NCBI GenBank assembly: GCA_038845865.1
Contig: JAWBQJ010000005.1
Location: 1 to 64,000 of the forward strand
DNA from: Desulfurococcaceae archaeon
GTDB taxonomy: Archaea; Thermoproteota; Thermoprotei_A; Sulfolobales; Desulfurococcaceae
Direction: 5' to 3'
Length of the DNA: 64,000 nucleotides
The position numbers were made by a program, and so were the translations under genes. This document shows positions 52,660 through 60,901 of the stretch, piece by piece. Every line of letters begins with the position of its first letter. The first letter of the stretch is position 1. The notes under the pieces are model-generated. The model searched no databases. It was not told the DNA's origin and saw only the letters and a program-made list of their open reading frames with translations.

Positions 52660-52669
52660 TTACGCGTAA
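52660..52669. promoter_or_regulatory. palindrome TTACGCGTAA upstream of the importer operon
   Basis: A perfect 10-bp palindrome identical to two copies at 47094-47115, located 55 bp before the binding-protein start. The spacing to the start codon is similar at both sites (about 50-70 bp), which supports a common regulator. Confidence 0.55.
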
Positions 52670-52743
52670 CAAAGTCTTCCTTAAGGGCCGGAAAAGGAAC
52701 ACGGTAATGCGTATTAAAAACGAGTAGTATTGAAGCCTTATAA

Positions 52744-53421
52744 TCAATCTTTAAGGAGCAGTCTTAGTAAGCTCACCATTAGGAGTGCGCTAGCTTTAAC
52801 CGGGTCTACTACGGGCATTTTTACCAGGTTCTGCAGCTCTTCCGCAATTCCACCGAAACCCGTACACCCTAACACTATAGTTACCTTCTCCCCACTTCTC
52901 TTAGACGTCACGGATTTTGCCGCGTTAAATAGTAGGCTGAGTGTCCTCTCCCTATCCCTGTCGATGTCCATTACGCCGAAGGGGACACCAACTATGTCTG
53001 CCACGATTTTTTCGAAGCCTAGCTTTACCACTCTTTCCCACATGAGGTTTAATGTCTCCTCTTCGGCACCCACTGTTATTATGTATATGGGGTGTCCATA
53101 GAGCTTAGCAAGCGTTAAGGAAGCCTCGCCTGCGCCAATAACTACGCTTTTTGTCTCATACCTTAATTCTTCTACACCGGGGTCTAAGAAACAGTTTACT
53201 ATTGTACCATCATATCCACTAAATAGCTCTCTACCTCTCTCTACGACTAGGGCAGCTGCTTCCCTGTACGCTTCAGCGGTCTCAACCGTTGTGGGCCCTC
53301 TTGGAAGGGAGACAACATCTACGTGCACGTCTGAGGGGAGAAACCTCTTATACAGTGCTCTATCTGATTCATTCCATGTTGAGTGTCCTACGGGATTTAT
53401 GACCAAGACCCTCATGCTCAC
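52744..53421 (-). CDS. Asp/Glu/hydantoin racemase family protein, second copy
   Basis: 225 residues, same fold as the protein at 46344 but diverged. Start MRVLVINPVGHSTWNESD; catalytic-type cysteines in TIVNCFLDPGVEEL and IVLGCTGFGGIAEEL; VIGAGEASLTLAKLYGHPIY. Its start overlaps the DUF917 stop by four bases, so the two are translated together. Substrate unknown: hydantoins, amino acids or an opine-like compound. Start ATG 53421 or the ATG two codons later. Confidence 0.85.
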   Translation of the reverse strand: MSMRVLVINPVGHSTWNESDRALYKRFLPSDVHVDVVSLPRGPTTVETAEAYREAAALVVERGRELFSGYDGTIVNCFLDPGVEELRYETKSVVIGAGEASLTLAKLYGHPIYIITVGAEEETLNLMWERVVKLGFEKIVADIVGVPFGVMDIDRDRERTLSLLFNAAKSVTSKRSGEKVTIVLGCTGFGGIAEELQNLVKMPVVDPVKASALLMVSLLRLLLKD

Positions 53422-54524
53422 ACAATGCCGTGTTGTTTAATGAGTTCTTCTACGGGGACGTAGTCGTAGTCAAAACCAAAGTGTTTCGGCCCGAATAGTT
53501 CGAGGCCCCGTTGAGTTCTCCACACGGCCGGCGCCTTAGCAGCCACTCCGTTAACCACCATTCCCTCTTTGAGCTCCGTGTTTGTTACTGGTGTACCATC
53601 ATCAGCTACCAGCATGAAGAGGTCTGGTGGCATTACGAGCGGCTTCTCGTCAAGCCACACCATTATGTGCTCGTTCATGATCCAGCTTTTGAGAGTTCTA
53701 CCCTCATACCTATATAAGCCTTTTACGACTGCTTCGCCTTTCAAGAAGCCGCCTTCATCGCGCCACCTGTAGCTTTCAACGATACCTCTAAATACAACCC
53801 ACCCTTCGAGAACTCTCGCCATCTTCCTTACCGGATCCCTTCTCCTGGCTCTAGCTCTTAGTACCGCGCTTCCAAGTCTAAGGCACTTAGAAAGAGTGCC
53901 TCTCACAACCGCCTTTTCAGCATCACCCTTTTTCATCGGTGTATCAACTACTGCTACAAATTTACCGCTCAAAACCGATAAATACCTCGCTATTGCTTCA
54001 TAGTCATCTATGTCTGCATACTCCTTTACAACCACGACATTGCCCGTTTCAGACACCACCACTGAGGGATACATGGGTATGTTGAATATGTGAACAGTAC
54101 ACTGGTGTAATTCTGGTGCAGCCCTGCCAAGTAGGTCTCCATCTATGGCAGGTATTCCAAGCCTAGCCGCTATGCTTAAAGCCACTGGGGTATTAGCACC
54201 TCCGAGCTCGCTTGCAATGACAGCACCGATCCTAGTCTCTAGCTCCTTTTCCATGGTTTCAAATGCCCTACCAATGGCATCGGCTATTTTGATTCCCTTC
54301 TTGGGCTTCAAGCCGGGAGCTATCGATCCAACGTAGTACGGAACGACTATCAAGCTGTTCTCCGGTAGCTCTTCGAGAGTTATGACGTCAATCTTCTTAC
54401 CCTCTTCGAGAACGCCTTTCAGCATTGAGAGGCCCTCGCGCGGATCACCACCTCCACCCGTGCCCAAAATAGTTGCTCCAAGGACAAGTTTCTCAGCATC
54501 GTCAATGCTGGTTATGGACCACAC
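53418..54524 (-). CDS. DUF917 family protein
   Basis: 368 residues from GTG 54524 (GGTGG at good spacing); GTG 54533 is the alternative. The N-terminal LVLGATILGTGGGGDPREGL is the DUF917 signature, followed by NSLIVVPYYVGSIAPGLKPK and ASELGGANTPVALSIAARLG, then IPAIDGDLLGRAAPELHQCT. The C-terminal half is the usual all-beta domain. DUF917 proteins often accompany hydantoinases/oxoprolinases; their activity is unknown. It is co-translated with the racemase; no hydantoinase gene is in the window. Confidence 0.9.
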   Translation of the reverse strand: MWSITSIDDAEKLVLGATILGTGGGGDPREGLSMLKGVLEEGKKIDVITLEELPENSLIVVPYYVGSIAPGLKPKKGIKIADAIGRAFETMEKELETRIGAVIASELGGANTPVALSIAARLGIPAIDGDLLGRAAPELHQCTVHIFNIPMYPSVVVSETGNVVVVKEYADIDDYEAIARYLSVLSGKFVAVVDTPMKKGDAEKAVVRGTLSKCLRLGSAVLRARARRRDPVRKMARVLEGWVVFRGIVESYRWRDEGGFLKGEAVVKGLYRYEGRTLKSWIMNEHIMVWLDEKPLVMPPDLFMLVADDGTPVTNTELKEGMVVNGVAAKAPAVWRTQRGLELFGPKHFGFDYDYVPVEELIKQHGIV

Positions 54525-54551
54525 TAAACCCACCTCGATAAAAATTAATGG

Positions 54552-54559
54552 TTATAATT
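54552..54559 (-). promoter_or_regulatory. TATA box of the DUF917-racemase unit
   Basis: AATTATAA on the minus strand in a strongly A/T-rich tract (54538-54582) lies about 25 bases before GTG 54533, so the mRNA has almost no leader. Confidence 0.5.
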
Positions 54560-54598
54560 AAAAAATATTTTTTACCGAAGGCGTAGAACTCTGCGTTT

Positions 54599-55156
54599 CT
54601 AAGCTGTTTTCTCCTTTCCTACCCTCACGTCGCACTTCTCAGCGCACCTACTTAAAATGAGCTCGTAAACGCTGGCCAGCTTTCTGAATTCATTTAGAGC
54701 CTTGGACAGATCTTCGATGTCGAGATAACCTGGTTCTGTACCCTCTAAGCCCGTTTCCGGGTTTTCGGGGAATGCGCTTTCCCTCCCTTCACCACTAAAG
54801 GCGCGTTTCACGACGATCGTCACCAAGACCGTTGCGGCAATCACCTGCAATCCCGCGAGCAGTGCGTTACTAGGCTGTGCTAGCCCCAGGAGACCCGTTA
54901 ACAACGGTGTAGCCGCGAATAGCATTGCTGAATATGTTCCCTCCAATTTTGCTTTTTCGGTAACGGTGCTCCGTGTTAGCTCTTCTAACAGCTGCTCTAT
55001 GTTAGCTATGATTTTCAAGGTCTGCAGGTACTTGTCGGCTACGCTTCTACAAAGCTCGCAACTGTCTATTTCCACGCACATTAAGGACTTACATCCCATA
55101 CCGCACAGCCCGTTATTAGCATCGCGGCGTTTAGGCATTTTAGGAGGAGGGGTCAA
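54599..55156 (-). CDS. Cys-rich membrane protein, unknown
   Basis: 185 residues. The N-terminus has closely spaced cysteines (GLCGMGC, MCVE, SCELC) that could bind a metal or iron-sulfur cluster; then a helical stretch (40-70), two membrane helices (about 75-93 and 98-117), and a cytoplasmic helical C-terminus with another Cys pair (RCAEKC). The family is not recognised. The ATG at 55156 could be replaced by the ATG at 55138, before PKRRDANNG. It stands between the DUF917 promoter and a decayed region. Confidence 0.55.
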   Translation of the reverse strand: MTPPPKMPKRRDANNGLCGMGCKSLMCVEIDSCELCRSVADKYLQTLKIIANIEQLLEELTRSTVTEKAKLEGTYSAMLFAATPLLTGLLGLAQPSNALLAGLQVIAATVLVTIVVKRAFSGEGRESAFPENPETGLEGTEPGYLDIEDLSKALNEFRKLASVYELILSRCAEKCDVRVGKEKTA

Positions 55157-55385
55157 TATTACTGGTATTACGGAGGCTAGGCGTTCTCGTGGTTGATGAC
55201 ATTATGTAGGATGTAGGCGCTGTGCACTAGGGAAAGTGGAGTGACTGGTTTGACGGGGGTGCGTAAAACAACGGGGAAACTACTGGTTAGCATTTTGGCT
55301 CGAGGTTCCTTCTACCTGCTTAACAGCCTTTACCAACATTCCTTCTCGGGCTCTTCGCCGACCTGGAGGAGCCTTTGATGGATGA

Positions 55386-56040
55386 TTTAACTTCATTTTA
55401 GTCTTTAGTACGTTTTCTCAATGGTCCACTACCGCTTCCATTCATAGGCGTTTCCAGGACAACGCGATACAGTACCTTGCACCGCTCTTCGCTATAGTAG
55501 TTGCCACTCTCTACTCTTTCAATTATTACATTACTAAGAGCATATTCTGCGAGTTACCTTTACGTCCGCAGAGCCTGGTAGACTCGACTACGGTGTCCCA
55601 TGAAATGGTGCCCGTTAATGTCTTAATCCTCGAAAACCCCCCATACATTGCCAGAATATAGTGGTAGGGGTTGAGGCCCGCGCAATATAGGTCAAGGACG
55701 TAGTCGGACGACATTGCGAGCTCCCTACGACCTTTACGATGGTCCTTGTACTAGGGGAACCAGCTCCTTCCGGGAAAACGCTGTTCAAGTTAACAAGGTA
55801 TGCTGGGTTGTACTTCATCCTAGCTTGGAATCTTAAAACGCTAACTACTGGAACTATGATGGCGGTTTCGAGTACTTCGTTGACTGGTTTAGACTGGAAA
55901 GAGTGCGAGGTTAAAAAGCGCTAATGGCTTAACACGCTGGCCCGAGAGCCTATATAGAACTTGCCCGTACAATGGGTACAAGGCACGTGATAGTGCCGTA
56001 TTTAGTTCATCTTCTATTGAAATGGGGCTTGAAGGGTTCA
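55386..56040 (+). pseudogene. decayed plus-strand gene (unidentified)
   Basis: A 91-codon frame without a start codon or stop (55386-55661) reads as a membrane segment (YLAPLFAIVVATLYSFNYYI) and a domain part (HEMVPVNVLILENPPYIARI). Further protein-like pieces follow in other frames: FRENAVQVNKVCWVVLHPSL and, after one stop, NYDGGFEYFVDWFRLE at about 55870-55912, then HVIVPYLVHLLLKWGLKG near 56000. No intact gene lies between 55157 and 56037. This looks like one gene broken by several frameshifts; the family is unknown. A minus-strand reading of 55526-55714 is the alternative. Confidence 0.4.
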
Positions 56041-57279
56041 TGGTAACATGAAGTACATACATATCGCTACGGCGAGAGTAACGGTAACTGCCGCGAACAT
56101 TTCCGGGTACGCGCTGGTAAGGGGCTGCTCAAAGTACTGAGCCGTGTAGACATAACATAAGTGTGCTGGAGACGCTAGGTAGCCCAGCATGTTCGATGCA
56201 TATATCAAAGAAACCTCCTTGAGCCCCATACTTAGAGTAGGCTGGAATACTGATATGGCGACGATGCCCCCCGTGAGAGGAGAGCCTGTGGCCAGGGACA
56301 CTACGAGAGGCACAAGAGCTAAGAGCACAGTCTTCTCGATCTCATTTCTAGGCAATAGGAGGTTTGAAAACATCTCCGGCCCCTTCACGGCGACAAAAAC
56401 ATCCCTGAGGAGAATCGCAGAGAAGGCCGCGACAACGAGCTCTACAACGCTTTTCGATAATGCTGCGTCTCTGATACCCTCTAAGTTCACCTTTGAAAGC
56501 TTTACGAGGAGTATTATGGCTAAAATTAACCCTAATACCATGGAGTAGCGCGTTAAGGGGATCTGCGGCAGGGTCGGCCCGTCAAGCAAGGGGCTCATGG
56601 CAACGGCAGTACCCACTGCTACGAGTATGGGAGAAAACACACGAGCAAGCGTGCTCAGATTCGCTTCGCCGGAGACCCCGGCGAAGTGAGGATGGTAGCC
56701 GCGGAAGCCCAGTAAGTAGCCCGTGATTACCATGAACAGGGCGATGGGGATCCCTCTTAGCACAATATACCACACGCTAATGCCCGCCAAGGTGGCGATC
56801 GTTATAACCACCGTACTGAGAGGGTAGACCATGAAGATCACGTGGCGAAACCAGACATTGATGAAAAGCCTTAACTTTTTACTTAGTCTCAAGTGACTAC
56901 CGACCGTGTCAACGACGGGAGCAGACATGAGGGCTCCGCCGGCAACCGGTAGAAGCCCCATGACCGCAGGCACAAACATTGCTATGATCCTGGGCTTCTT
57001 TAAGAACTTTACGAGCTCCTCTCCCAGCTTGGCGAGAAAGCCCGACACCCGGTATAGATTCACGAACACGGCTATTAGGAACGTAATTAAAATGAGGTCA
57101 AGCGCGGAACTACTCGAAGCAGTTGAGGACACGATCTCGACTAAACCCGAGAACCCGGCGTCAAGGAGCCCCATGGCTAATGAAGCCGATAAGAGCGCCA
57201 TCCATACTGGCTTCTTCAAACCCAGCATCAAGGCCAATATAGCAAAGCCCGTAATGGTGCCCAGTCCACTGTAAGCCAT
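56038..57279 (-). CDS. DUF401 family transporter
   Basis: 413 residues with about ten membrane helices. The first two-thirds carry the DUF401 signature: FVPAVMGLLPVAGGALMSAP followed by VVDTVG, LSKKLRLFINVWFRHVIFMV YPLS (split here for length), and near the end SLATGSPLTGGIVAISVFQP and NMLGYLASPAHLCYVYT. These belong to the ion transporter superfamily related to gluconate/C4-dicarboxylate carriers; substrate unknown, an organic anion being likely. Start ATG 57279. It stands alone. Confidence 0.87.
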   Translation of the reverse strand: MAYSGLGTITGFAILALMLGLKKPVWMALLSASLAMGLLDAGFSGLVEIVSSTASSSSALDLILITFLIAVFVNLYRVSGFLAKLGEELVKFLKKPRIIAMFVPAVMGLLPVAGGALMSAPVVDTVGSHLRLSKKLRLFINVWFRHVIFMVYPLSTVVITIATLAGISVWYIVLRGIPIALFMVITGYLLGFRGYHPHFAGVSGEANLSTLARVFSPILVAVGTAVAMSPLLDGPTLPQIPLTRYSMVLGLILAIILLVKLSKVNLEGIRDAALSKSVVELVVAAFSAILLRDVFVAVKGPEMFSNLLLPRNEIEKTVLLALVPLVVSLATGSPLTGGIVAISVFQPTLSMGLKEVSLIYASNMLGYLASPAHLCYVYTAQYFEQPLTSAYPEMFAAVTVTLAVAICMYFMLP

Positions 57280-57462
57280 AGGCCTCTATCCTCGCCCCTA
57301 CCGACCTACTTGTTCTTTAAGACACGTTATGGATAAACATGGGTAAAAACTATTAAACAGTAAGGAATCAAGCCAAGACCCCGAAGGCACCGTAAAAGCC
57401 ACTCCTTACAACTGGTTTTAAGCTTCGTATACCTAAGAAGCTGTGAAGGTGGTCGCTGGTCT

Positions 57463-57696
57463 ATGAAAAGTATTGAGAAGATTGTTAGGAGGACCCTGTC
57501 ACGGAAAGACCCCGCTGGCTACTATGTCATCGTAGTAGTGAACGCTGAAGAGGCGAAGAGCATTATTGAAAAGTACAAAAAGTATGGGGGGGTCGTGGTG
57601 GAGGAAGCCGGAGACATGATCGTGACTCGTAGCAAGTCGAGAAAAGTAGCGGAAGAATTAGCCCGTGCACTGGCGGTGAGGAACCTACTTGTGTAA
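57463..57696 (+). CDS. small alpha/beta protein, unknown
   Basis: 77 residues. ATG 57463 is preceded by AAGGTGG. Two beta-strand-like stretches (YYVIVVVNAEEA, GGVVVEEAGDMIVTR) alternate with basic helices. The family is not recognised; the size and basic charge suggest a nucleic-acid or regulatory role, but this is not supported by a motif. A weak GGGG/CCCC stem follows the stop. Confidence 0.6.
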   Translation: MKSIEKIVRRTLSRKDPAGYYVIVVVNAEEAKSIIEKYKKYGGVVVEEAGDMIVTRSKSRKVAEELARALAVRNLLV

Positions 57697-57905
57697 GGGG
57701 CTCAAGAAACCCCAGTAAAGTACACATGTCACTGCATTCGATGAGATCACCTGGTTCTTACCGGTAGACACTTATCCCTATAGACTTACCTCCTTAAAAA
57801 ACCTAGTGTACACAACCATCTCCCTATACCGGTAACGACTTCACAGTCCTGACACTTGACGTGCACGATCTCACAGTAAGCCCTCTCCTCAGTTCGTGCA
57901 TAGCC

Positions 57906-57941
57906 GTTCTCGGCACAATCACGTTTCCGTGAGCCGAGAAC
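57906..57941. repeat. long composite hairpin upstream of the amidohydrolase gene
   Basis: GTTCTCGGC (57906-57914) pairs perfectly with GCCGAGAAC (57933-57941); inside, TCACG pairs with CGTGA around the loop TTTC, leaving a 4-base ACAA bulge on one side. It lies 16 bp before a TATA box, in an otherwise empty 308-bp gap (57697-58004). Operator, terminator or structured RNA are all possible. Confidence 0.55.
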
Positions 57942-57957
57942 ACAGAGGAAAACTGGG

Positions 57958-57966
57958 AAAAATTAT
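57958..57966 (+). promoter_or_regulatory. TATA box of the amidohydrolase gene
   Basis: AAAATTATA, about 40 bases before the ATG at 58005; GGTGG before the start codon is the ribosome binding site. Confidence 0.45.
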
Positions 57967-58004
57967 AACGGAGAGTGGAAATCATAGTCACGTGGTGGTA
58001 ACTC

Positions 58005-59297
58005 ATGGCATCTTCATCCCTCAAGCACAGCGTCCTGGCTCTGGTTAATGCGAGAATCTTTACAGCTGTGGATTCGAGGATCATTGAAAACGGGGTAGTA
58101 GTTGTACGCGATGGAATAATACACGATGTAGGTACAAGCGGTTACGTTGAAGTACCAGGTGAGGCCGAAGTGCTAGACCTCAAAGGCTCCTTCTTAATGC
58201 CCGGACTAATAGAGGCCCACGCACACCTCTCCGGTTGCAAAAGCGCTGATTTCGTTAAGGAACCCCTAGTAACACCCTACGAGGTACTCTTACTCAGGGC
58301 TGCAAAAGACCTGGAGGTGCTGATAAACGCGGGCTATACCACGTTTGTAGACCCAGCCAGCGTCATAGCCCTCAAATTAAAGTACGCAGTGAACGAAGGA
58401 ACCATAAATGGCCCCAGAATAGTCGCTTCAGGTCCACCTCTGACTCAGACATTTGGGCACGGCGATATACACTACTTACCAGTTGAATGGGTTGACGTTA
58501 GGACAACCAAGAAGCTGGTGTCACCGTTCGCAAGCTTAATATGTGATGGTATCGAGGAGTGCCGTAAAGCAGCCAGATACGCTCTTAGAGAAGGGGCAGA
58601 CTTCATAAAGATCATGGCTTCTGGAGGCGTCCTATCCCAGAGAGATAAGCCAGAGTACCGGCAGTTTACAGTAGAGGAAATAAAGGCCATCGTGGAAGAG
58701 GCGAGAGCTGTAGAAACGTTTGTTTACGCTCACACCTACTCCAGTATAGGCATAAAGAACGCTATACAAGGTGGCGTCAAAGTAATTGCCCACGCCTCAT
58801 TCATAGACGAGGAAGGAATAGTGCTAGCTAGGGAGAAAGACGCCATAGTAGTTCCAACAACAGCCACTTACTACAAGATCCTCACCGAAGGCGCTAAGGC
58901 GGGCTTCCCTGAATGGGGTTTAAGAAAGGCTGAAGAAGTGTTCAAGGTGCACTGCGAAAACATTAGAAAAGCATATAAAAGCGGTGTAAAGATCGCCGCG
59001 GGCTCAGACTTTATAGGAGGGCCCTTTAGGCACGGTGAAAACGCCCTTGAACTAAAAATGCTCGTCGAGAGAATAGGCATGAGCCCTGCCGAAGCCCTCA
59101 TAGCCGCTACGCGTATAGCGGCCGAGGTTGCCGGCCTCCTCGACCGCGTCGGGACAATAGAGAAGGGTAAGTTAGCGGACATCATAGCGATCAGAGGTAA
59201 CCCCCTTGATAACATAGACACCCTCCTAAACGTCAACAACATAGTCCTCGTGATGAAGGAAGGAGAGATACTGAAGAGGGACAAAAGTTTCTACTAG
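58005..59297 (+). CDS. metal-dependent amidohydrolase (COG1228 type; dipeptidase/imidazolonepropionase-like)
   Basis: 430 residues. Metal ligands are visible: HAH at 72-74 in LIEAHAHLSG, probable carboxylated Lys202 in DFIKIMASGG, His243 in YAHTYSSIG, His263 in VIAHASFID, and Asp335 in AAGSDFIGGP. The C-terminal GTIEKGKLADIIAIRGNPLD closes the small beta domain. This branch includes Xaa-Pro, Xaa-Arg/Lys dipeptidases and imidazolonepropionase relatives. Since the importer for peptides and a hydroxyproline-type enzyme lie within 15 kb, a dipeptidase role is an appealing inference. Single gene with its own promoter. Confidence 0.88.
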   Translation: MASSSLKHSVLALVNARIFTAVDSRIIENGVVVVRDGIIHDVGTSGYVEVPGEAEVLDLKGSFLMPGLIEAHAHLSGCKSADFVKEPLVTPYEVLLLRAAKDLEVLINAGYTTFVDPASVIALKLKYAVNEGTINGPRIVASGPPLTQTFGHGDIHYLPVEWVDVRTTKKLVSPFASLICDGIEECRKAARYALREGADFIKIMASGGVLSQRDKPEYRQFTVEEIKAIVEEARAVETFVYAHTYSSIGIKNAIQGGVKVIAHASFIDEEGIVLAREKDAIVVPTTATYYKILTEGAKAGFPEWGLRKAEEVFKVHCENIRKAYKSGVKIAAGSDFIGGPFRHGENALELKMLVERIGMSPAEALIAATRIAAEVAGLLDRVGTIEKGKLADIIAIRGNPLDNIDTLLNVNNIVLVMKEGEILKRDKSFY

Positions 59298-59429
59298 ATC
59301 CTACAAGCTAACGGAAGACCTTGGCTACCCATTCCATTTCTCATTATTTTTAAACCCAATGCACGTTTCCCAATTCATTCTACACTAAAATGATGTAAAA
59401 ACGAAAACCGACTTATGAAACTCTTGATG

Positions 59430-59571
59430 CTATACTGGTGGTAGCAGAGGTGGTGTGGGCGCTGGCACCTGGCCACGCCTTCTCTTCTCTATGCTATTTC
59501 CAAGGGCTATGTACAGTAATATCAACGCAATTACTACTGCAATTGAGAAGAATATTCCAATAATTAGTCTT
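59430..59571 (-). other. out-of-frame membrane/proline-rich tail following the DUF973 gene
   Basis: A minus-strand frame without its own start codon reads LIIGIFFSIAVVIALILLYI followed by ALGNSIEKRRRGQVPAPTPP and LLPPV, ending at TAG 59430-59432. It begins where the DUF973 protein ends but in another frame. A final helix with a Pro-rich tail fits the C-terminus of DUF973 proteins, so a frameshift in the genome (or in the sequence) may have cut it off. Confidence 0.45.
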
Positions 59572-60073
59572 CACGTTCAAGCTCTTTTAGCTTGAAGCAT
59601 AGAATTATTAGCCCTATATAGCCTATTAGCATTAAAACGGCAGCGATAATGCCCGTGAAGACCCCTATAATAAGGGGAAAGGACACTAGTGGTATACTAA
59701 CTACCAGTAGTATTAGCCCCCAGAAATAGCCGAGTTTAACGAGCGTTTCTGCAGTTGAGAAATCGGGTTGAACTTCCTTAAGTACCCTCATTCCTGGGAG
59801 AAGCTTACCCCATAAACCAATTAATGCTATTATCGCGCCGACGAGAAGAACTAATATGAAGGCTATGAAGTGGGCCGTGAAGAGAACGGTAGAGGGGATA
59901 GAAGGGAGGACTCCAACCCTCTCCCTACCCGGCGGCACTAGCCAGAGAAACGAAACGAGTAAACCCATTAACCCGGCAATGAGCATTATGGCCGCCACGA
60001 GCATGCATAGTATGCCCGTTCTCATTAACCCATACGCTTCAACTAACCTGTCACTAGAAGGGAACGTGTTCAC
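59564..60073 (-). CDS. DUF973 family membrane protein, possibly frameshift-truncated
   Basis: 169 residues with four membrane helices. The C-terminal ETLVKLGYFWGLILLVVSIP, then IIAAVLMLIGYIGLIILCFK, is the DUF973 pattern common in crenarchaea; function unknown. The expected last helix and Pro-rich tail are found out of frame directly downstream. Start ATG 60073. Confidence 0.72.
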   Translation of the reverse strand: MNTFPSSDRLVEAYGLMRTGILCMLVAAIMLIAGLMGLLVSFLWLVPPGRERVGVLPSIPSTVLFTAHFIAFILVLLVGAIIALIGLWGKLLPGMRVLKEVQPDFSTAETLVKLGYFWGLILLVVSIPLVSFPLIIGVFTGIIAAVLMLIGYIGLIILCFKLKELERED

Positions 60074-60131
60074 GATACGTCACCGCAGGTTAGAAAATGG
60101 CGTTAAACGGTAAAAAGCGCGATGGGCGGGC

Positions 60132-60752
60132 CTACGCCTTACCATCTCCTTTTTCCTCTCCTTTTTCAAGTTCTTTTTTAACCTGTTCTCGCAACTCCTT
60201 TATTTTCGTCAAATGTTCTCTCACCTTTTCAAGCCAGTCTCTTGAAGCCTCTATACCCTTCTTCGTGAAAAATGCAACTGCCTCGCTTCGGCTTTTAAAT
60301 ACACCCGCTTCTACAAGCTCGTCTATGATCGAGACATCCTCTTCTCTAAGCCTTATTGAGGAAATGACGGTTGTGGCCGATTCAAGGGCTCTTCTCGTCT
60401 CTTCAAGAGCTGTCCTAACGGCCTCTTCCACCTCCTCGCCAATACTCCTGGCCAATTTCCGCGGCAACATGGTTATTGCAATCCAGTGCGGACCTCTCCT
60501 CACCTTGATCTCGGGGAAGCTTTTTTCCACGTATTTGACGATTTCCCTGTACTTTTCATTAAATTCCCTGACCTTGGAGTCGACGTATTCCTCTAAGTCT
60601 CTTACGGCATCCAATAAAGCTTTGTCTCCGAGTTTTTCGGTTTCTTTTTTAACTTCTCGCAATCTTCTCTTGGCGTCAAGTAAGGCATCTTCGAAATAAT
60701 CGACTATGTGCTCTAACTCTCTATAAAGTCTTCTTAATCTACGCGGCGTCAA
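60132..60752 (-). CDS. coiled-coil protein with ribbon-helix-helix-like C-terminal segment
   Basis: 206 residues from the first usual start, TTG 60752. A long charged coiled coil (1-75), a central segment (PHWIAITMLPRKLARSIGEEV), then SSIRLREEDVSIIDELVEAG with VFKSRSEAVAFFTKKGIEAS, resembling a CopG-type ribbon-helix-helix, and another charged helix. Coding character continues upstream of the TTG in the same frame for 39 codons (60753-60869), with heptad-like KDEIEKIRNAVEIALRRALE, but that stretch has no ATG, GTG or TTG. The promoter lies above it. The true start is therefore probably upstream and non-standard, or the sequence has an error. Possible DNA-binding or scaffold role. Confidence 0.72.
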   Translation of the reverse strand: MTPRRLRRLYRELEHIVDYFEDALLDAKRRLREVKKETEKLGDKALLDAVRDLEEYVDSKVREFNEKYREIVKYVEKSFPEIKVRRGPHWIAITMLPRKLARSIGEEVEEAVRTALEETRRALESATTVISSIRLREEDVSIIDELVEAGVFKSRSEAVAFFTKKGIEASRDWLEKVREHLTKIKELREQVKKELEKGEEKGDGKA

Positions 60753-60892
60753 CCACTCCGAGACCCCTAACTTAACTTCTTCAAGCTCCTCGAGGGCTCT
60801 CCTTAGCGCGATTTCAACTGCATTCCGAATTTTCTCAATTTCATCTTTTAAGTCAGGCGTATTACCACCTTATATGTAAGAAAGTAAGAAAA

Positions 60893-60901
60893 CTTTTAAA
60901 T
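60893..60901 (-). promoter_or_regulatory. TATA box of the coiled-coil gene
   Basis: ATTTAAAAG on the minus strand predicts transcription from about 60870; AAGGTGG (60867-60873) lies there, well upstream of the TTG at 60752. Confidence 0.5.
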
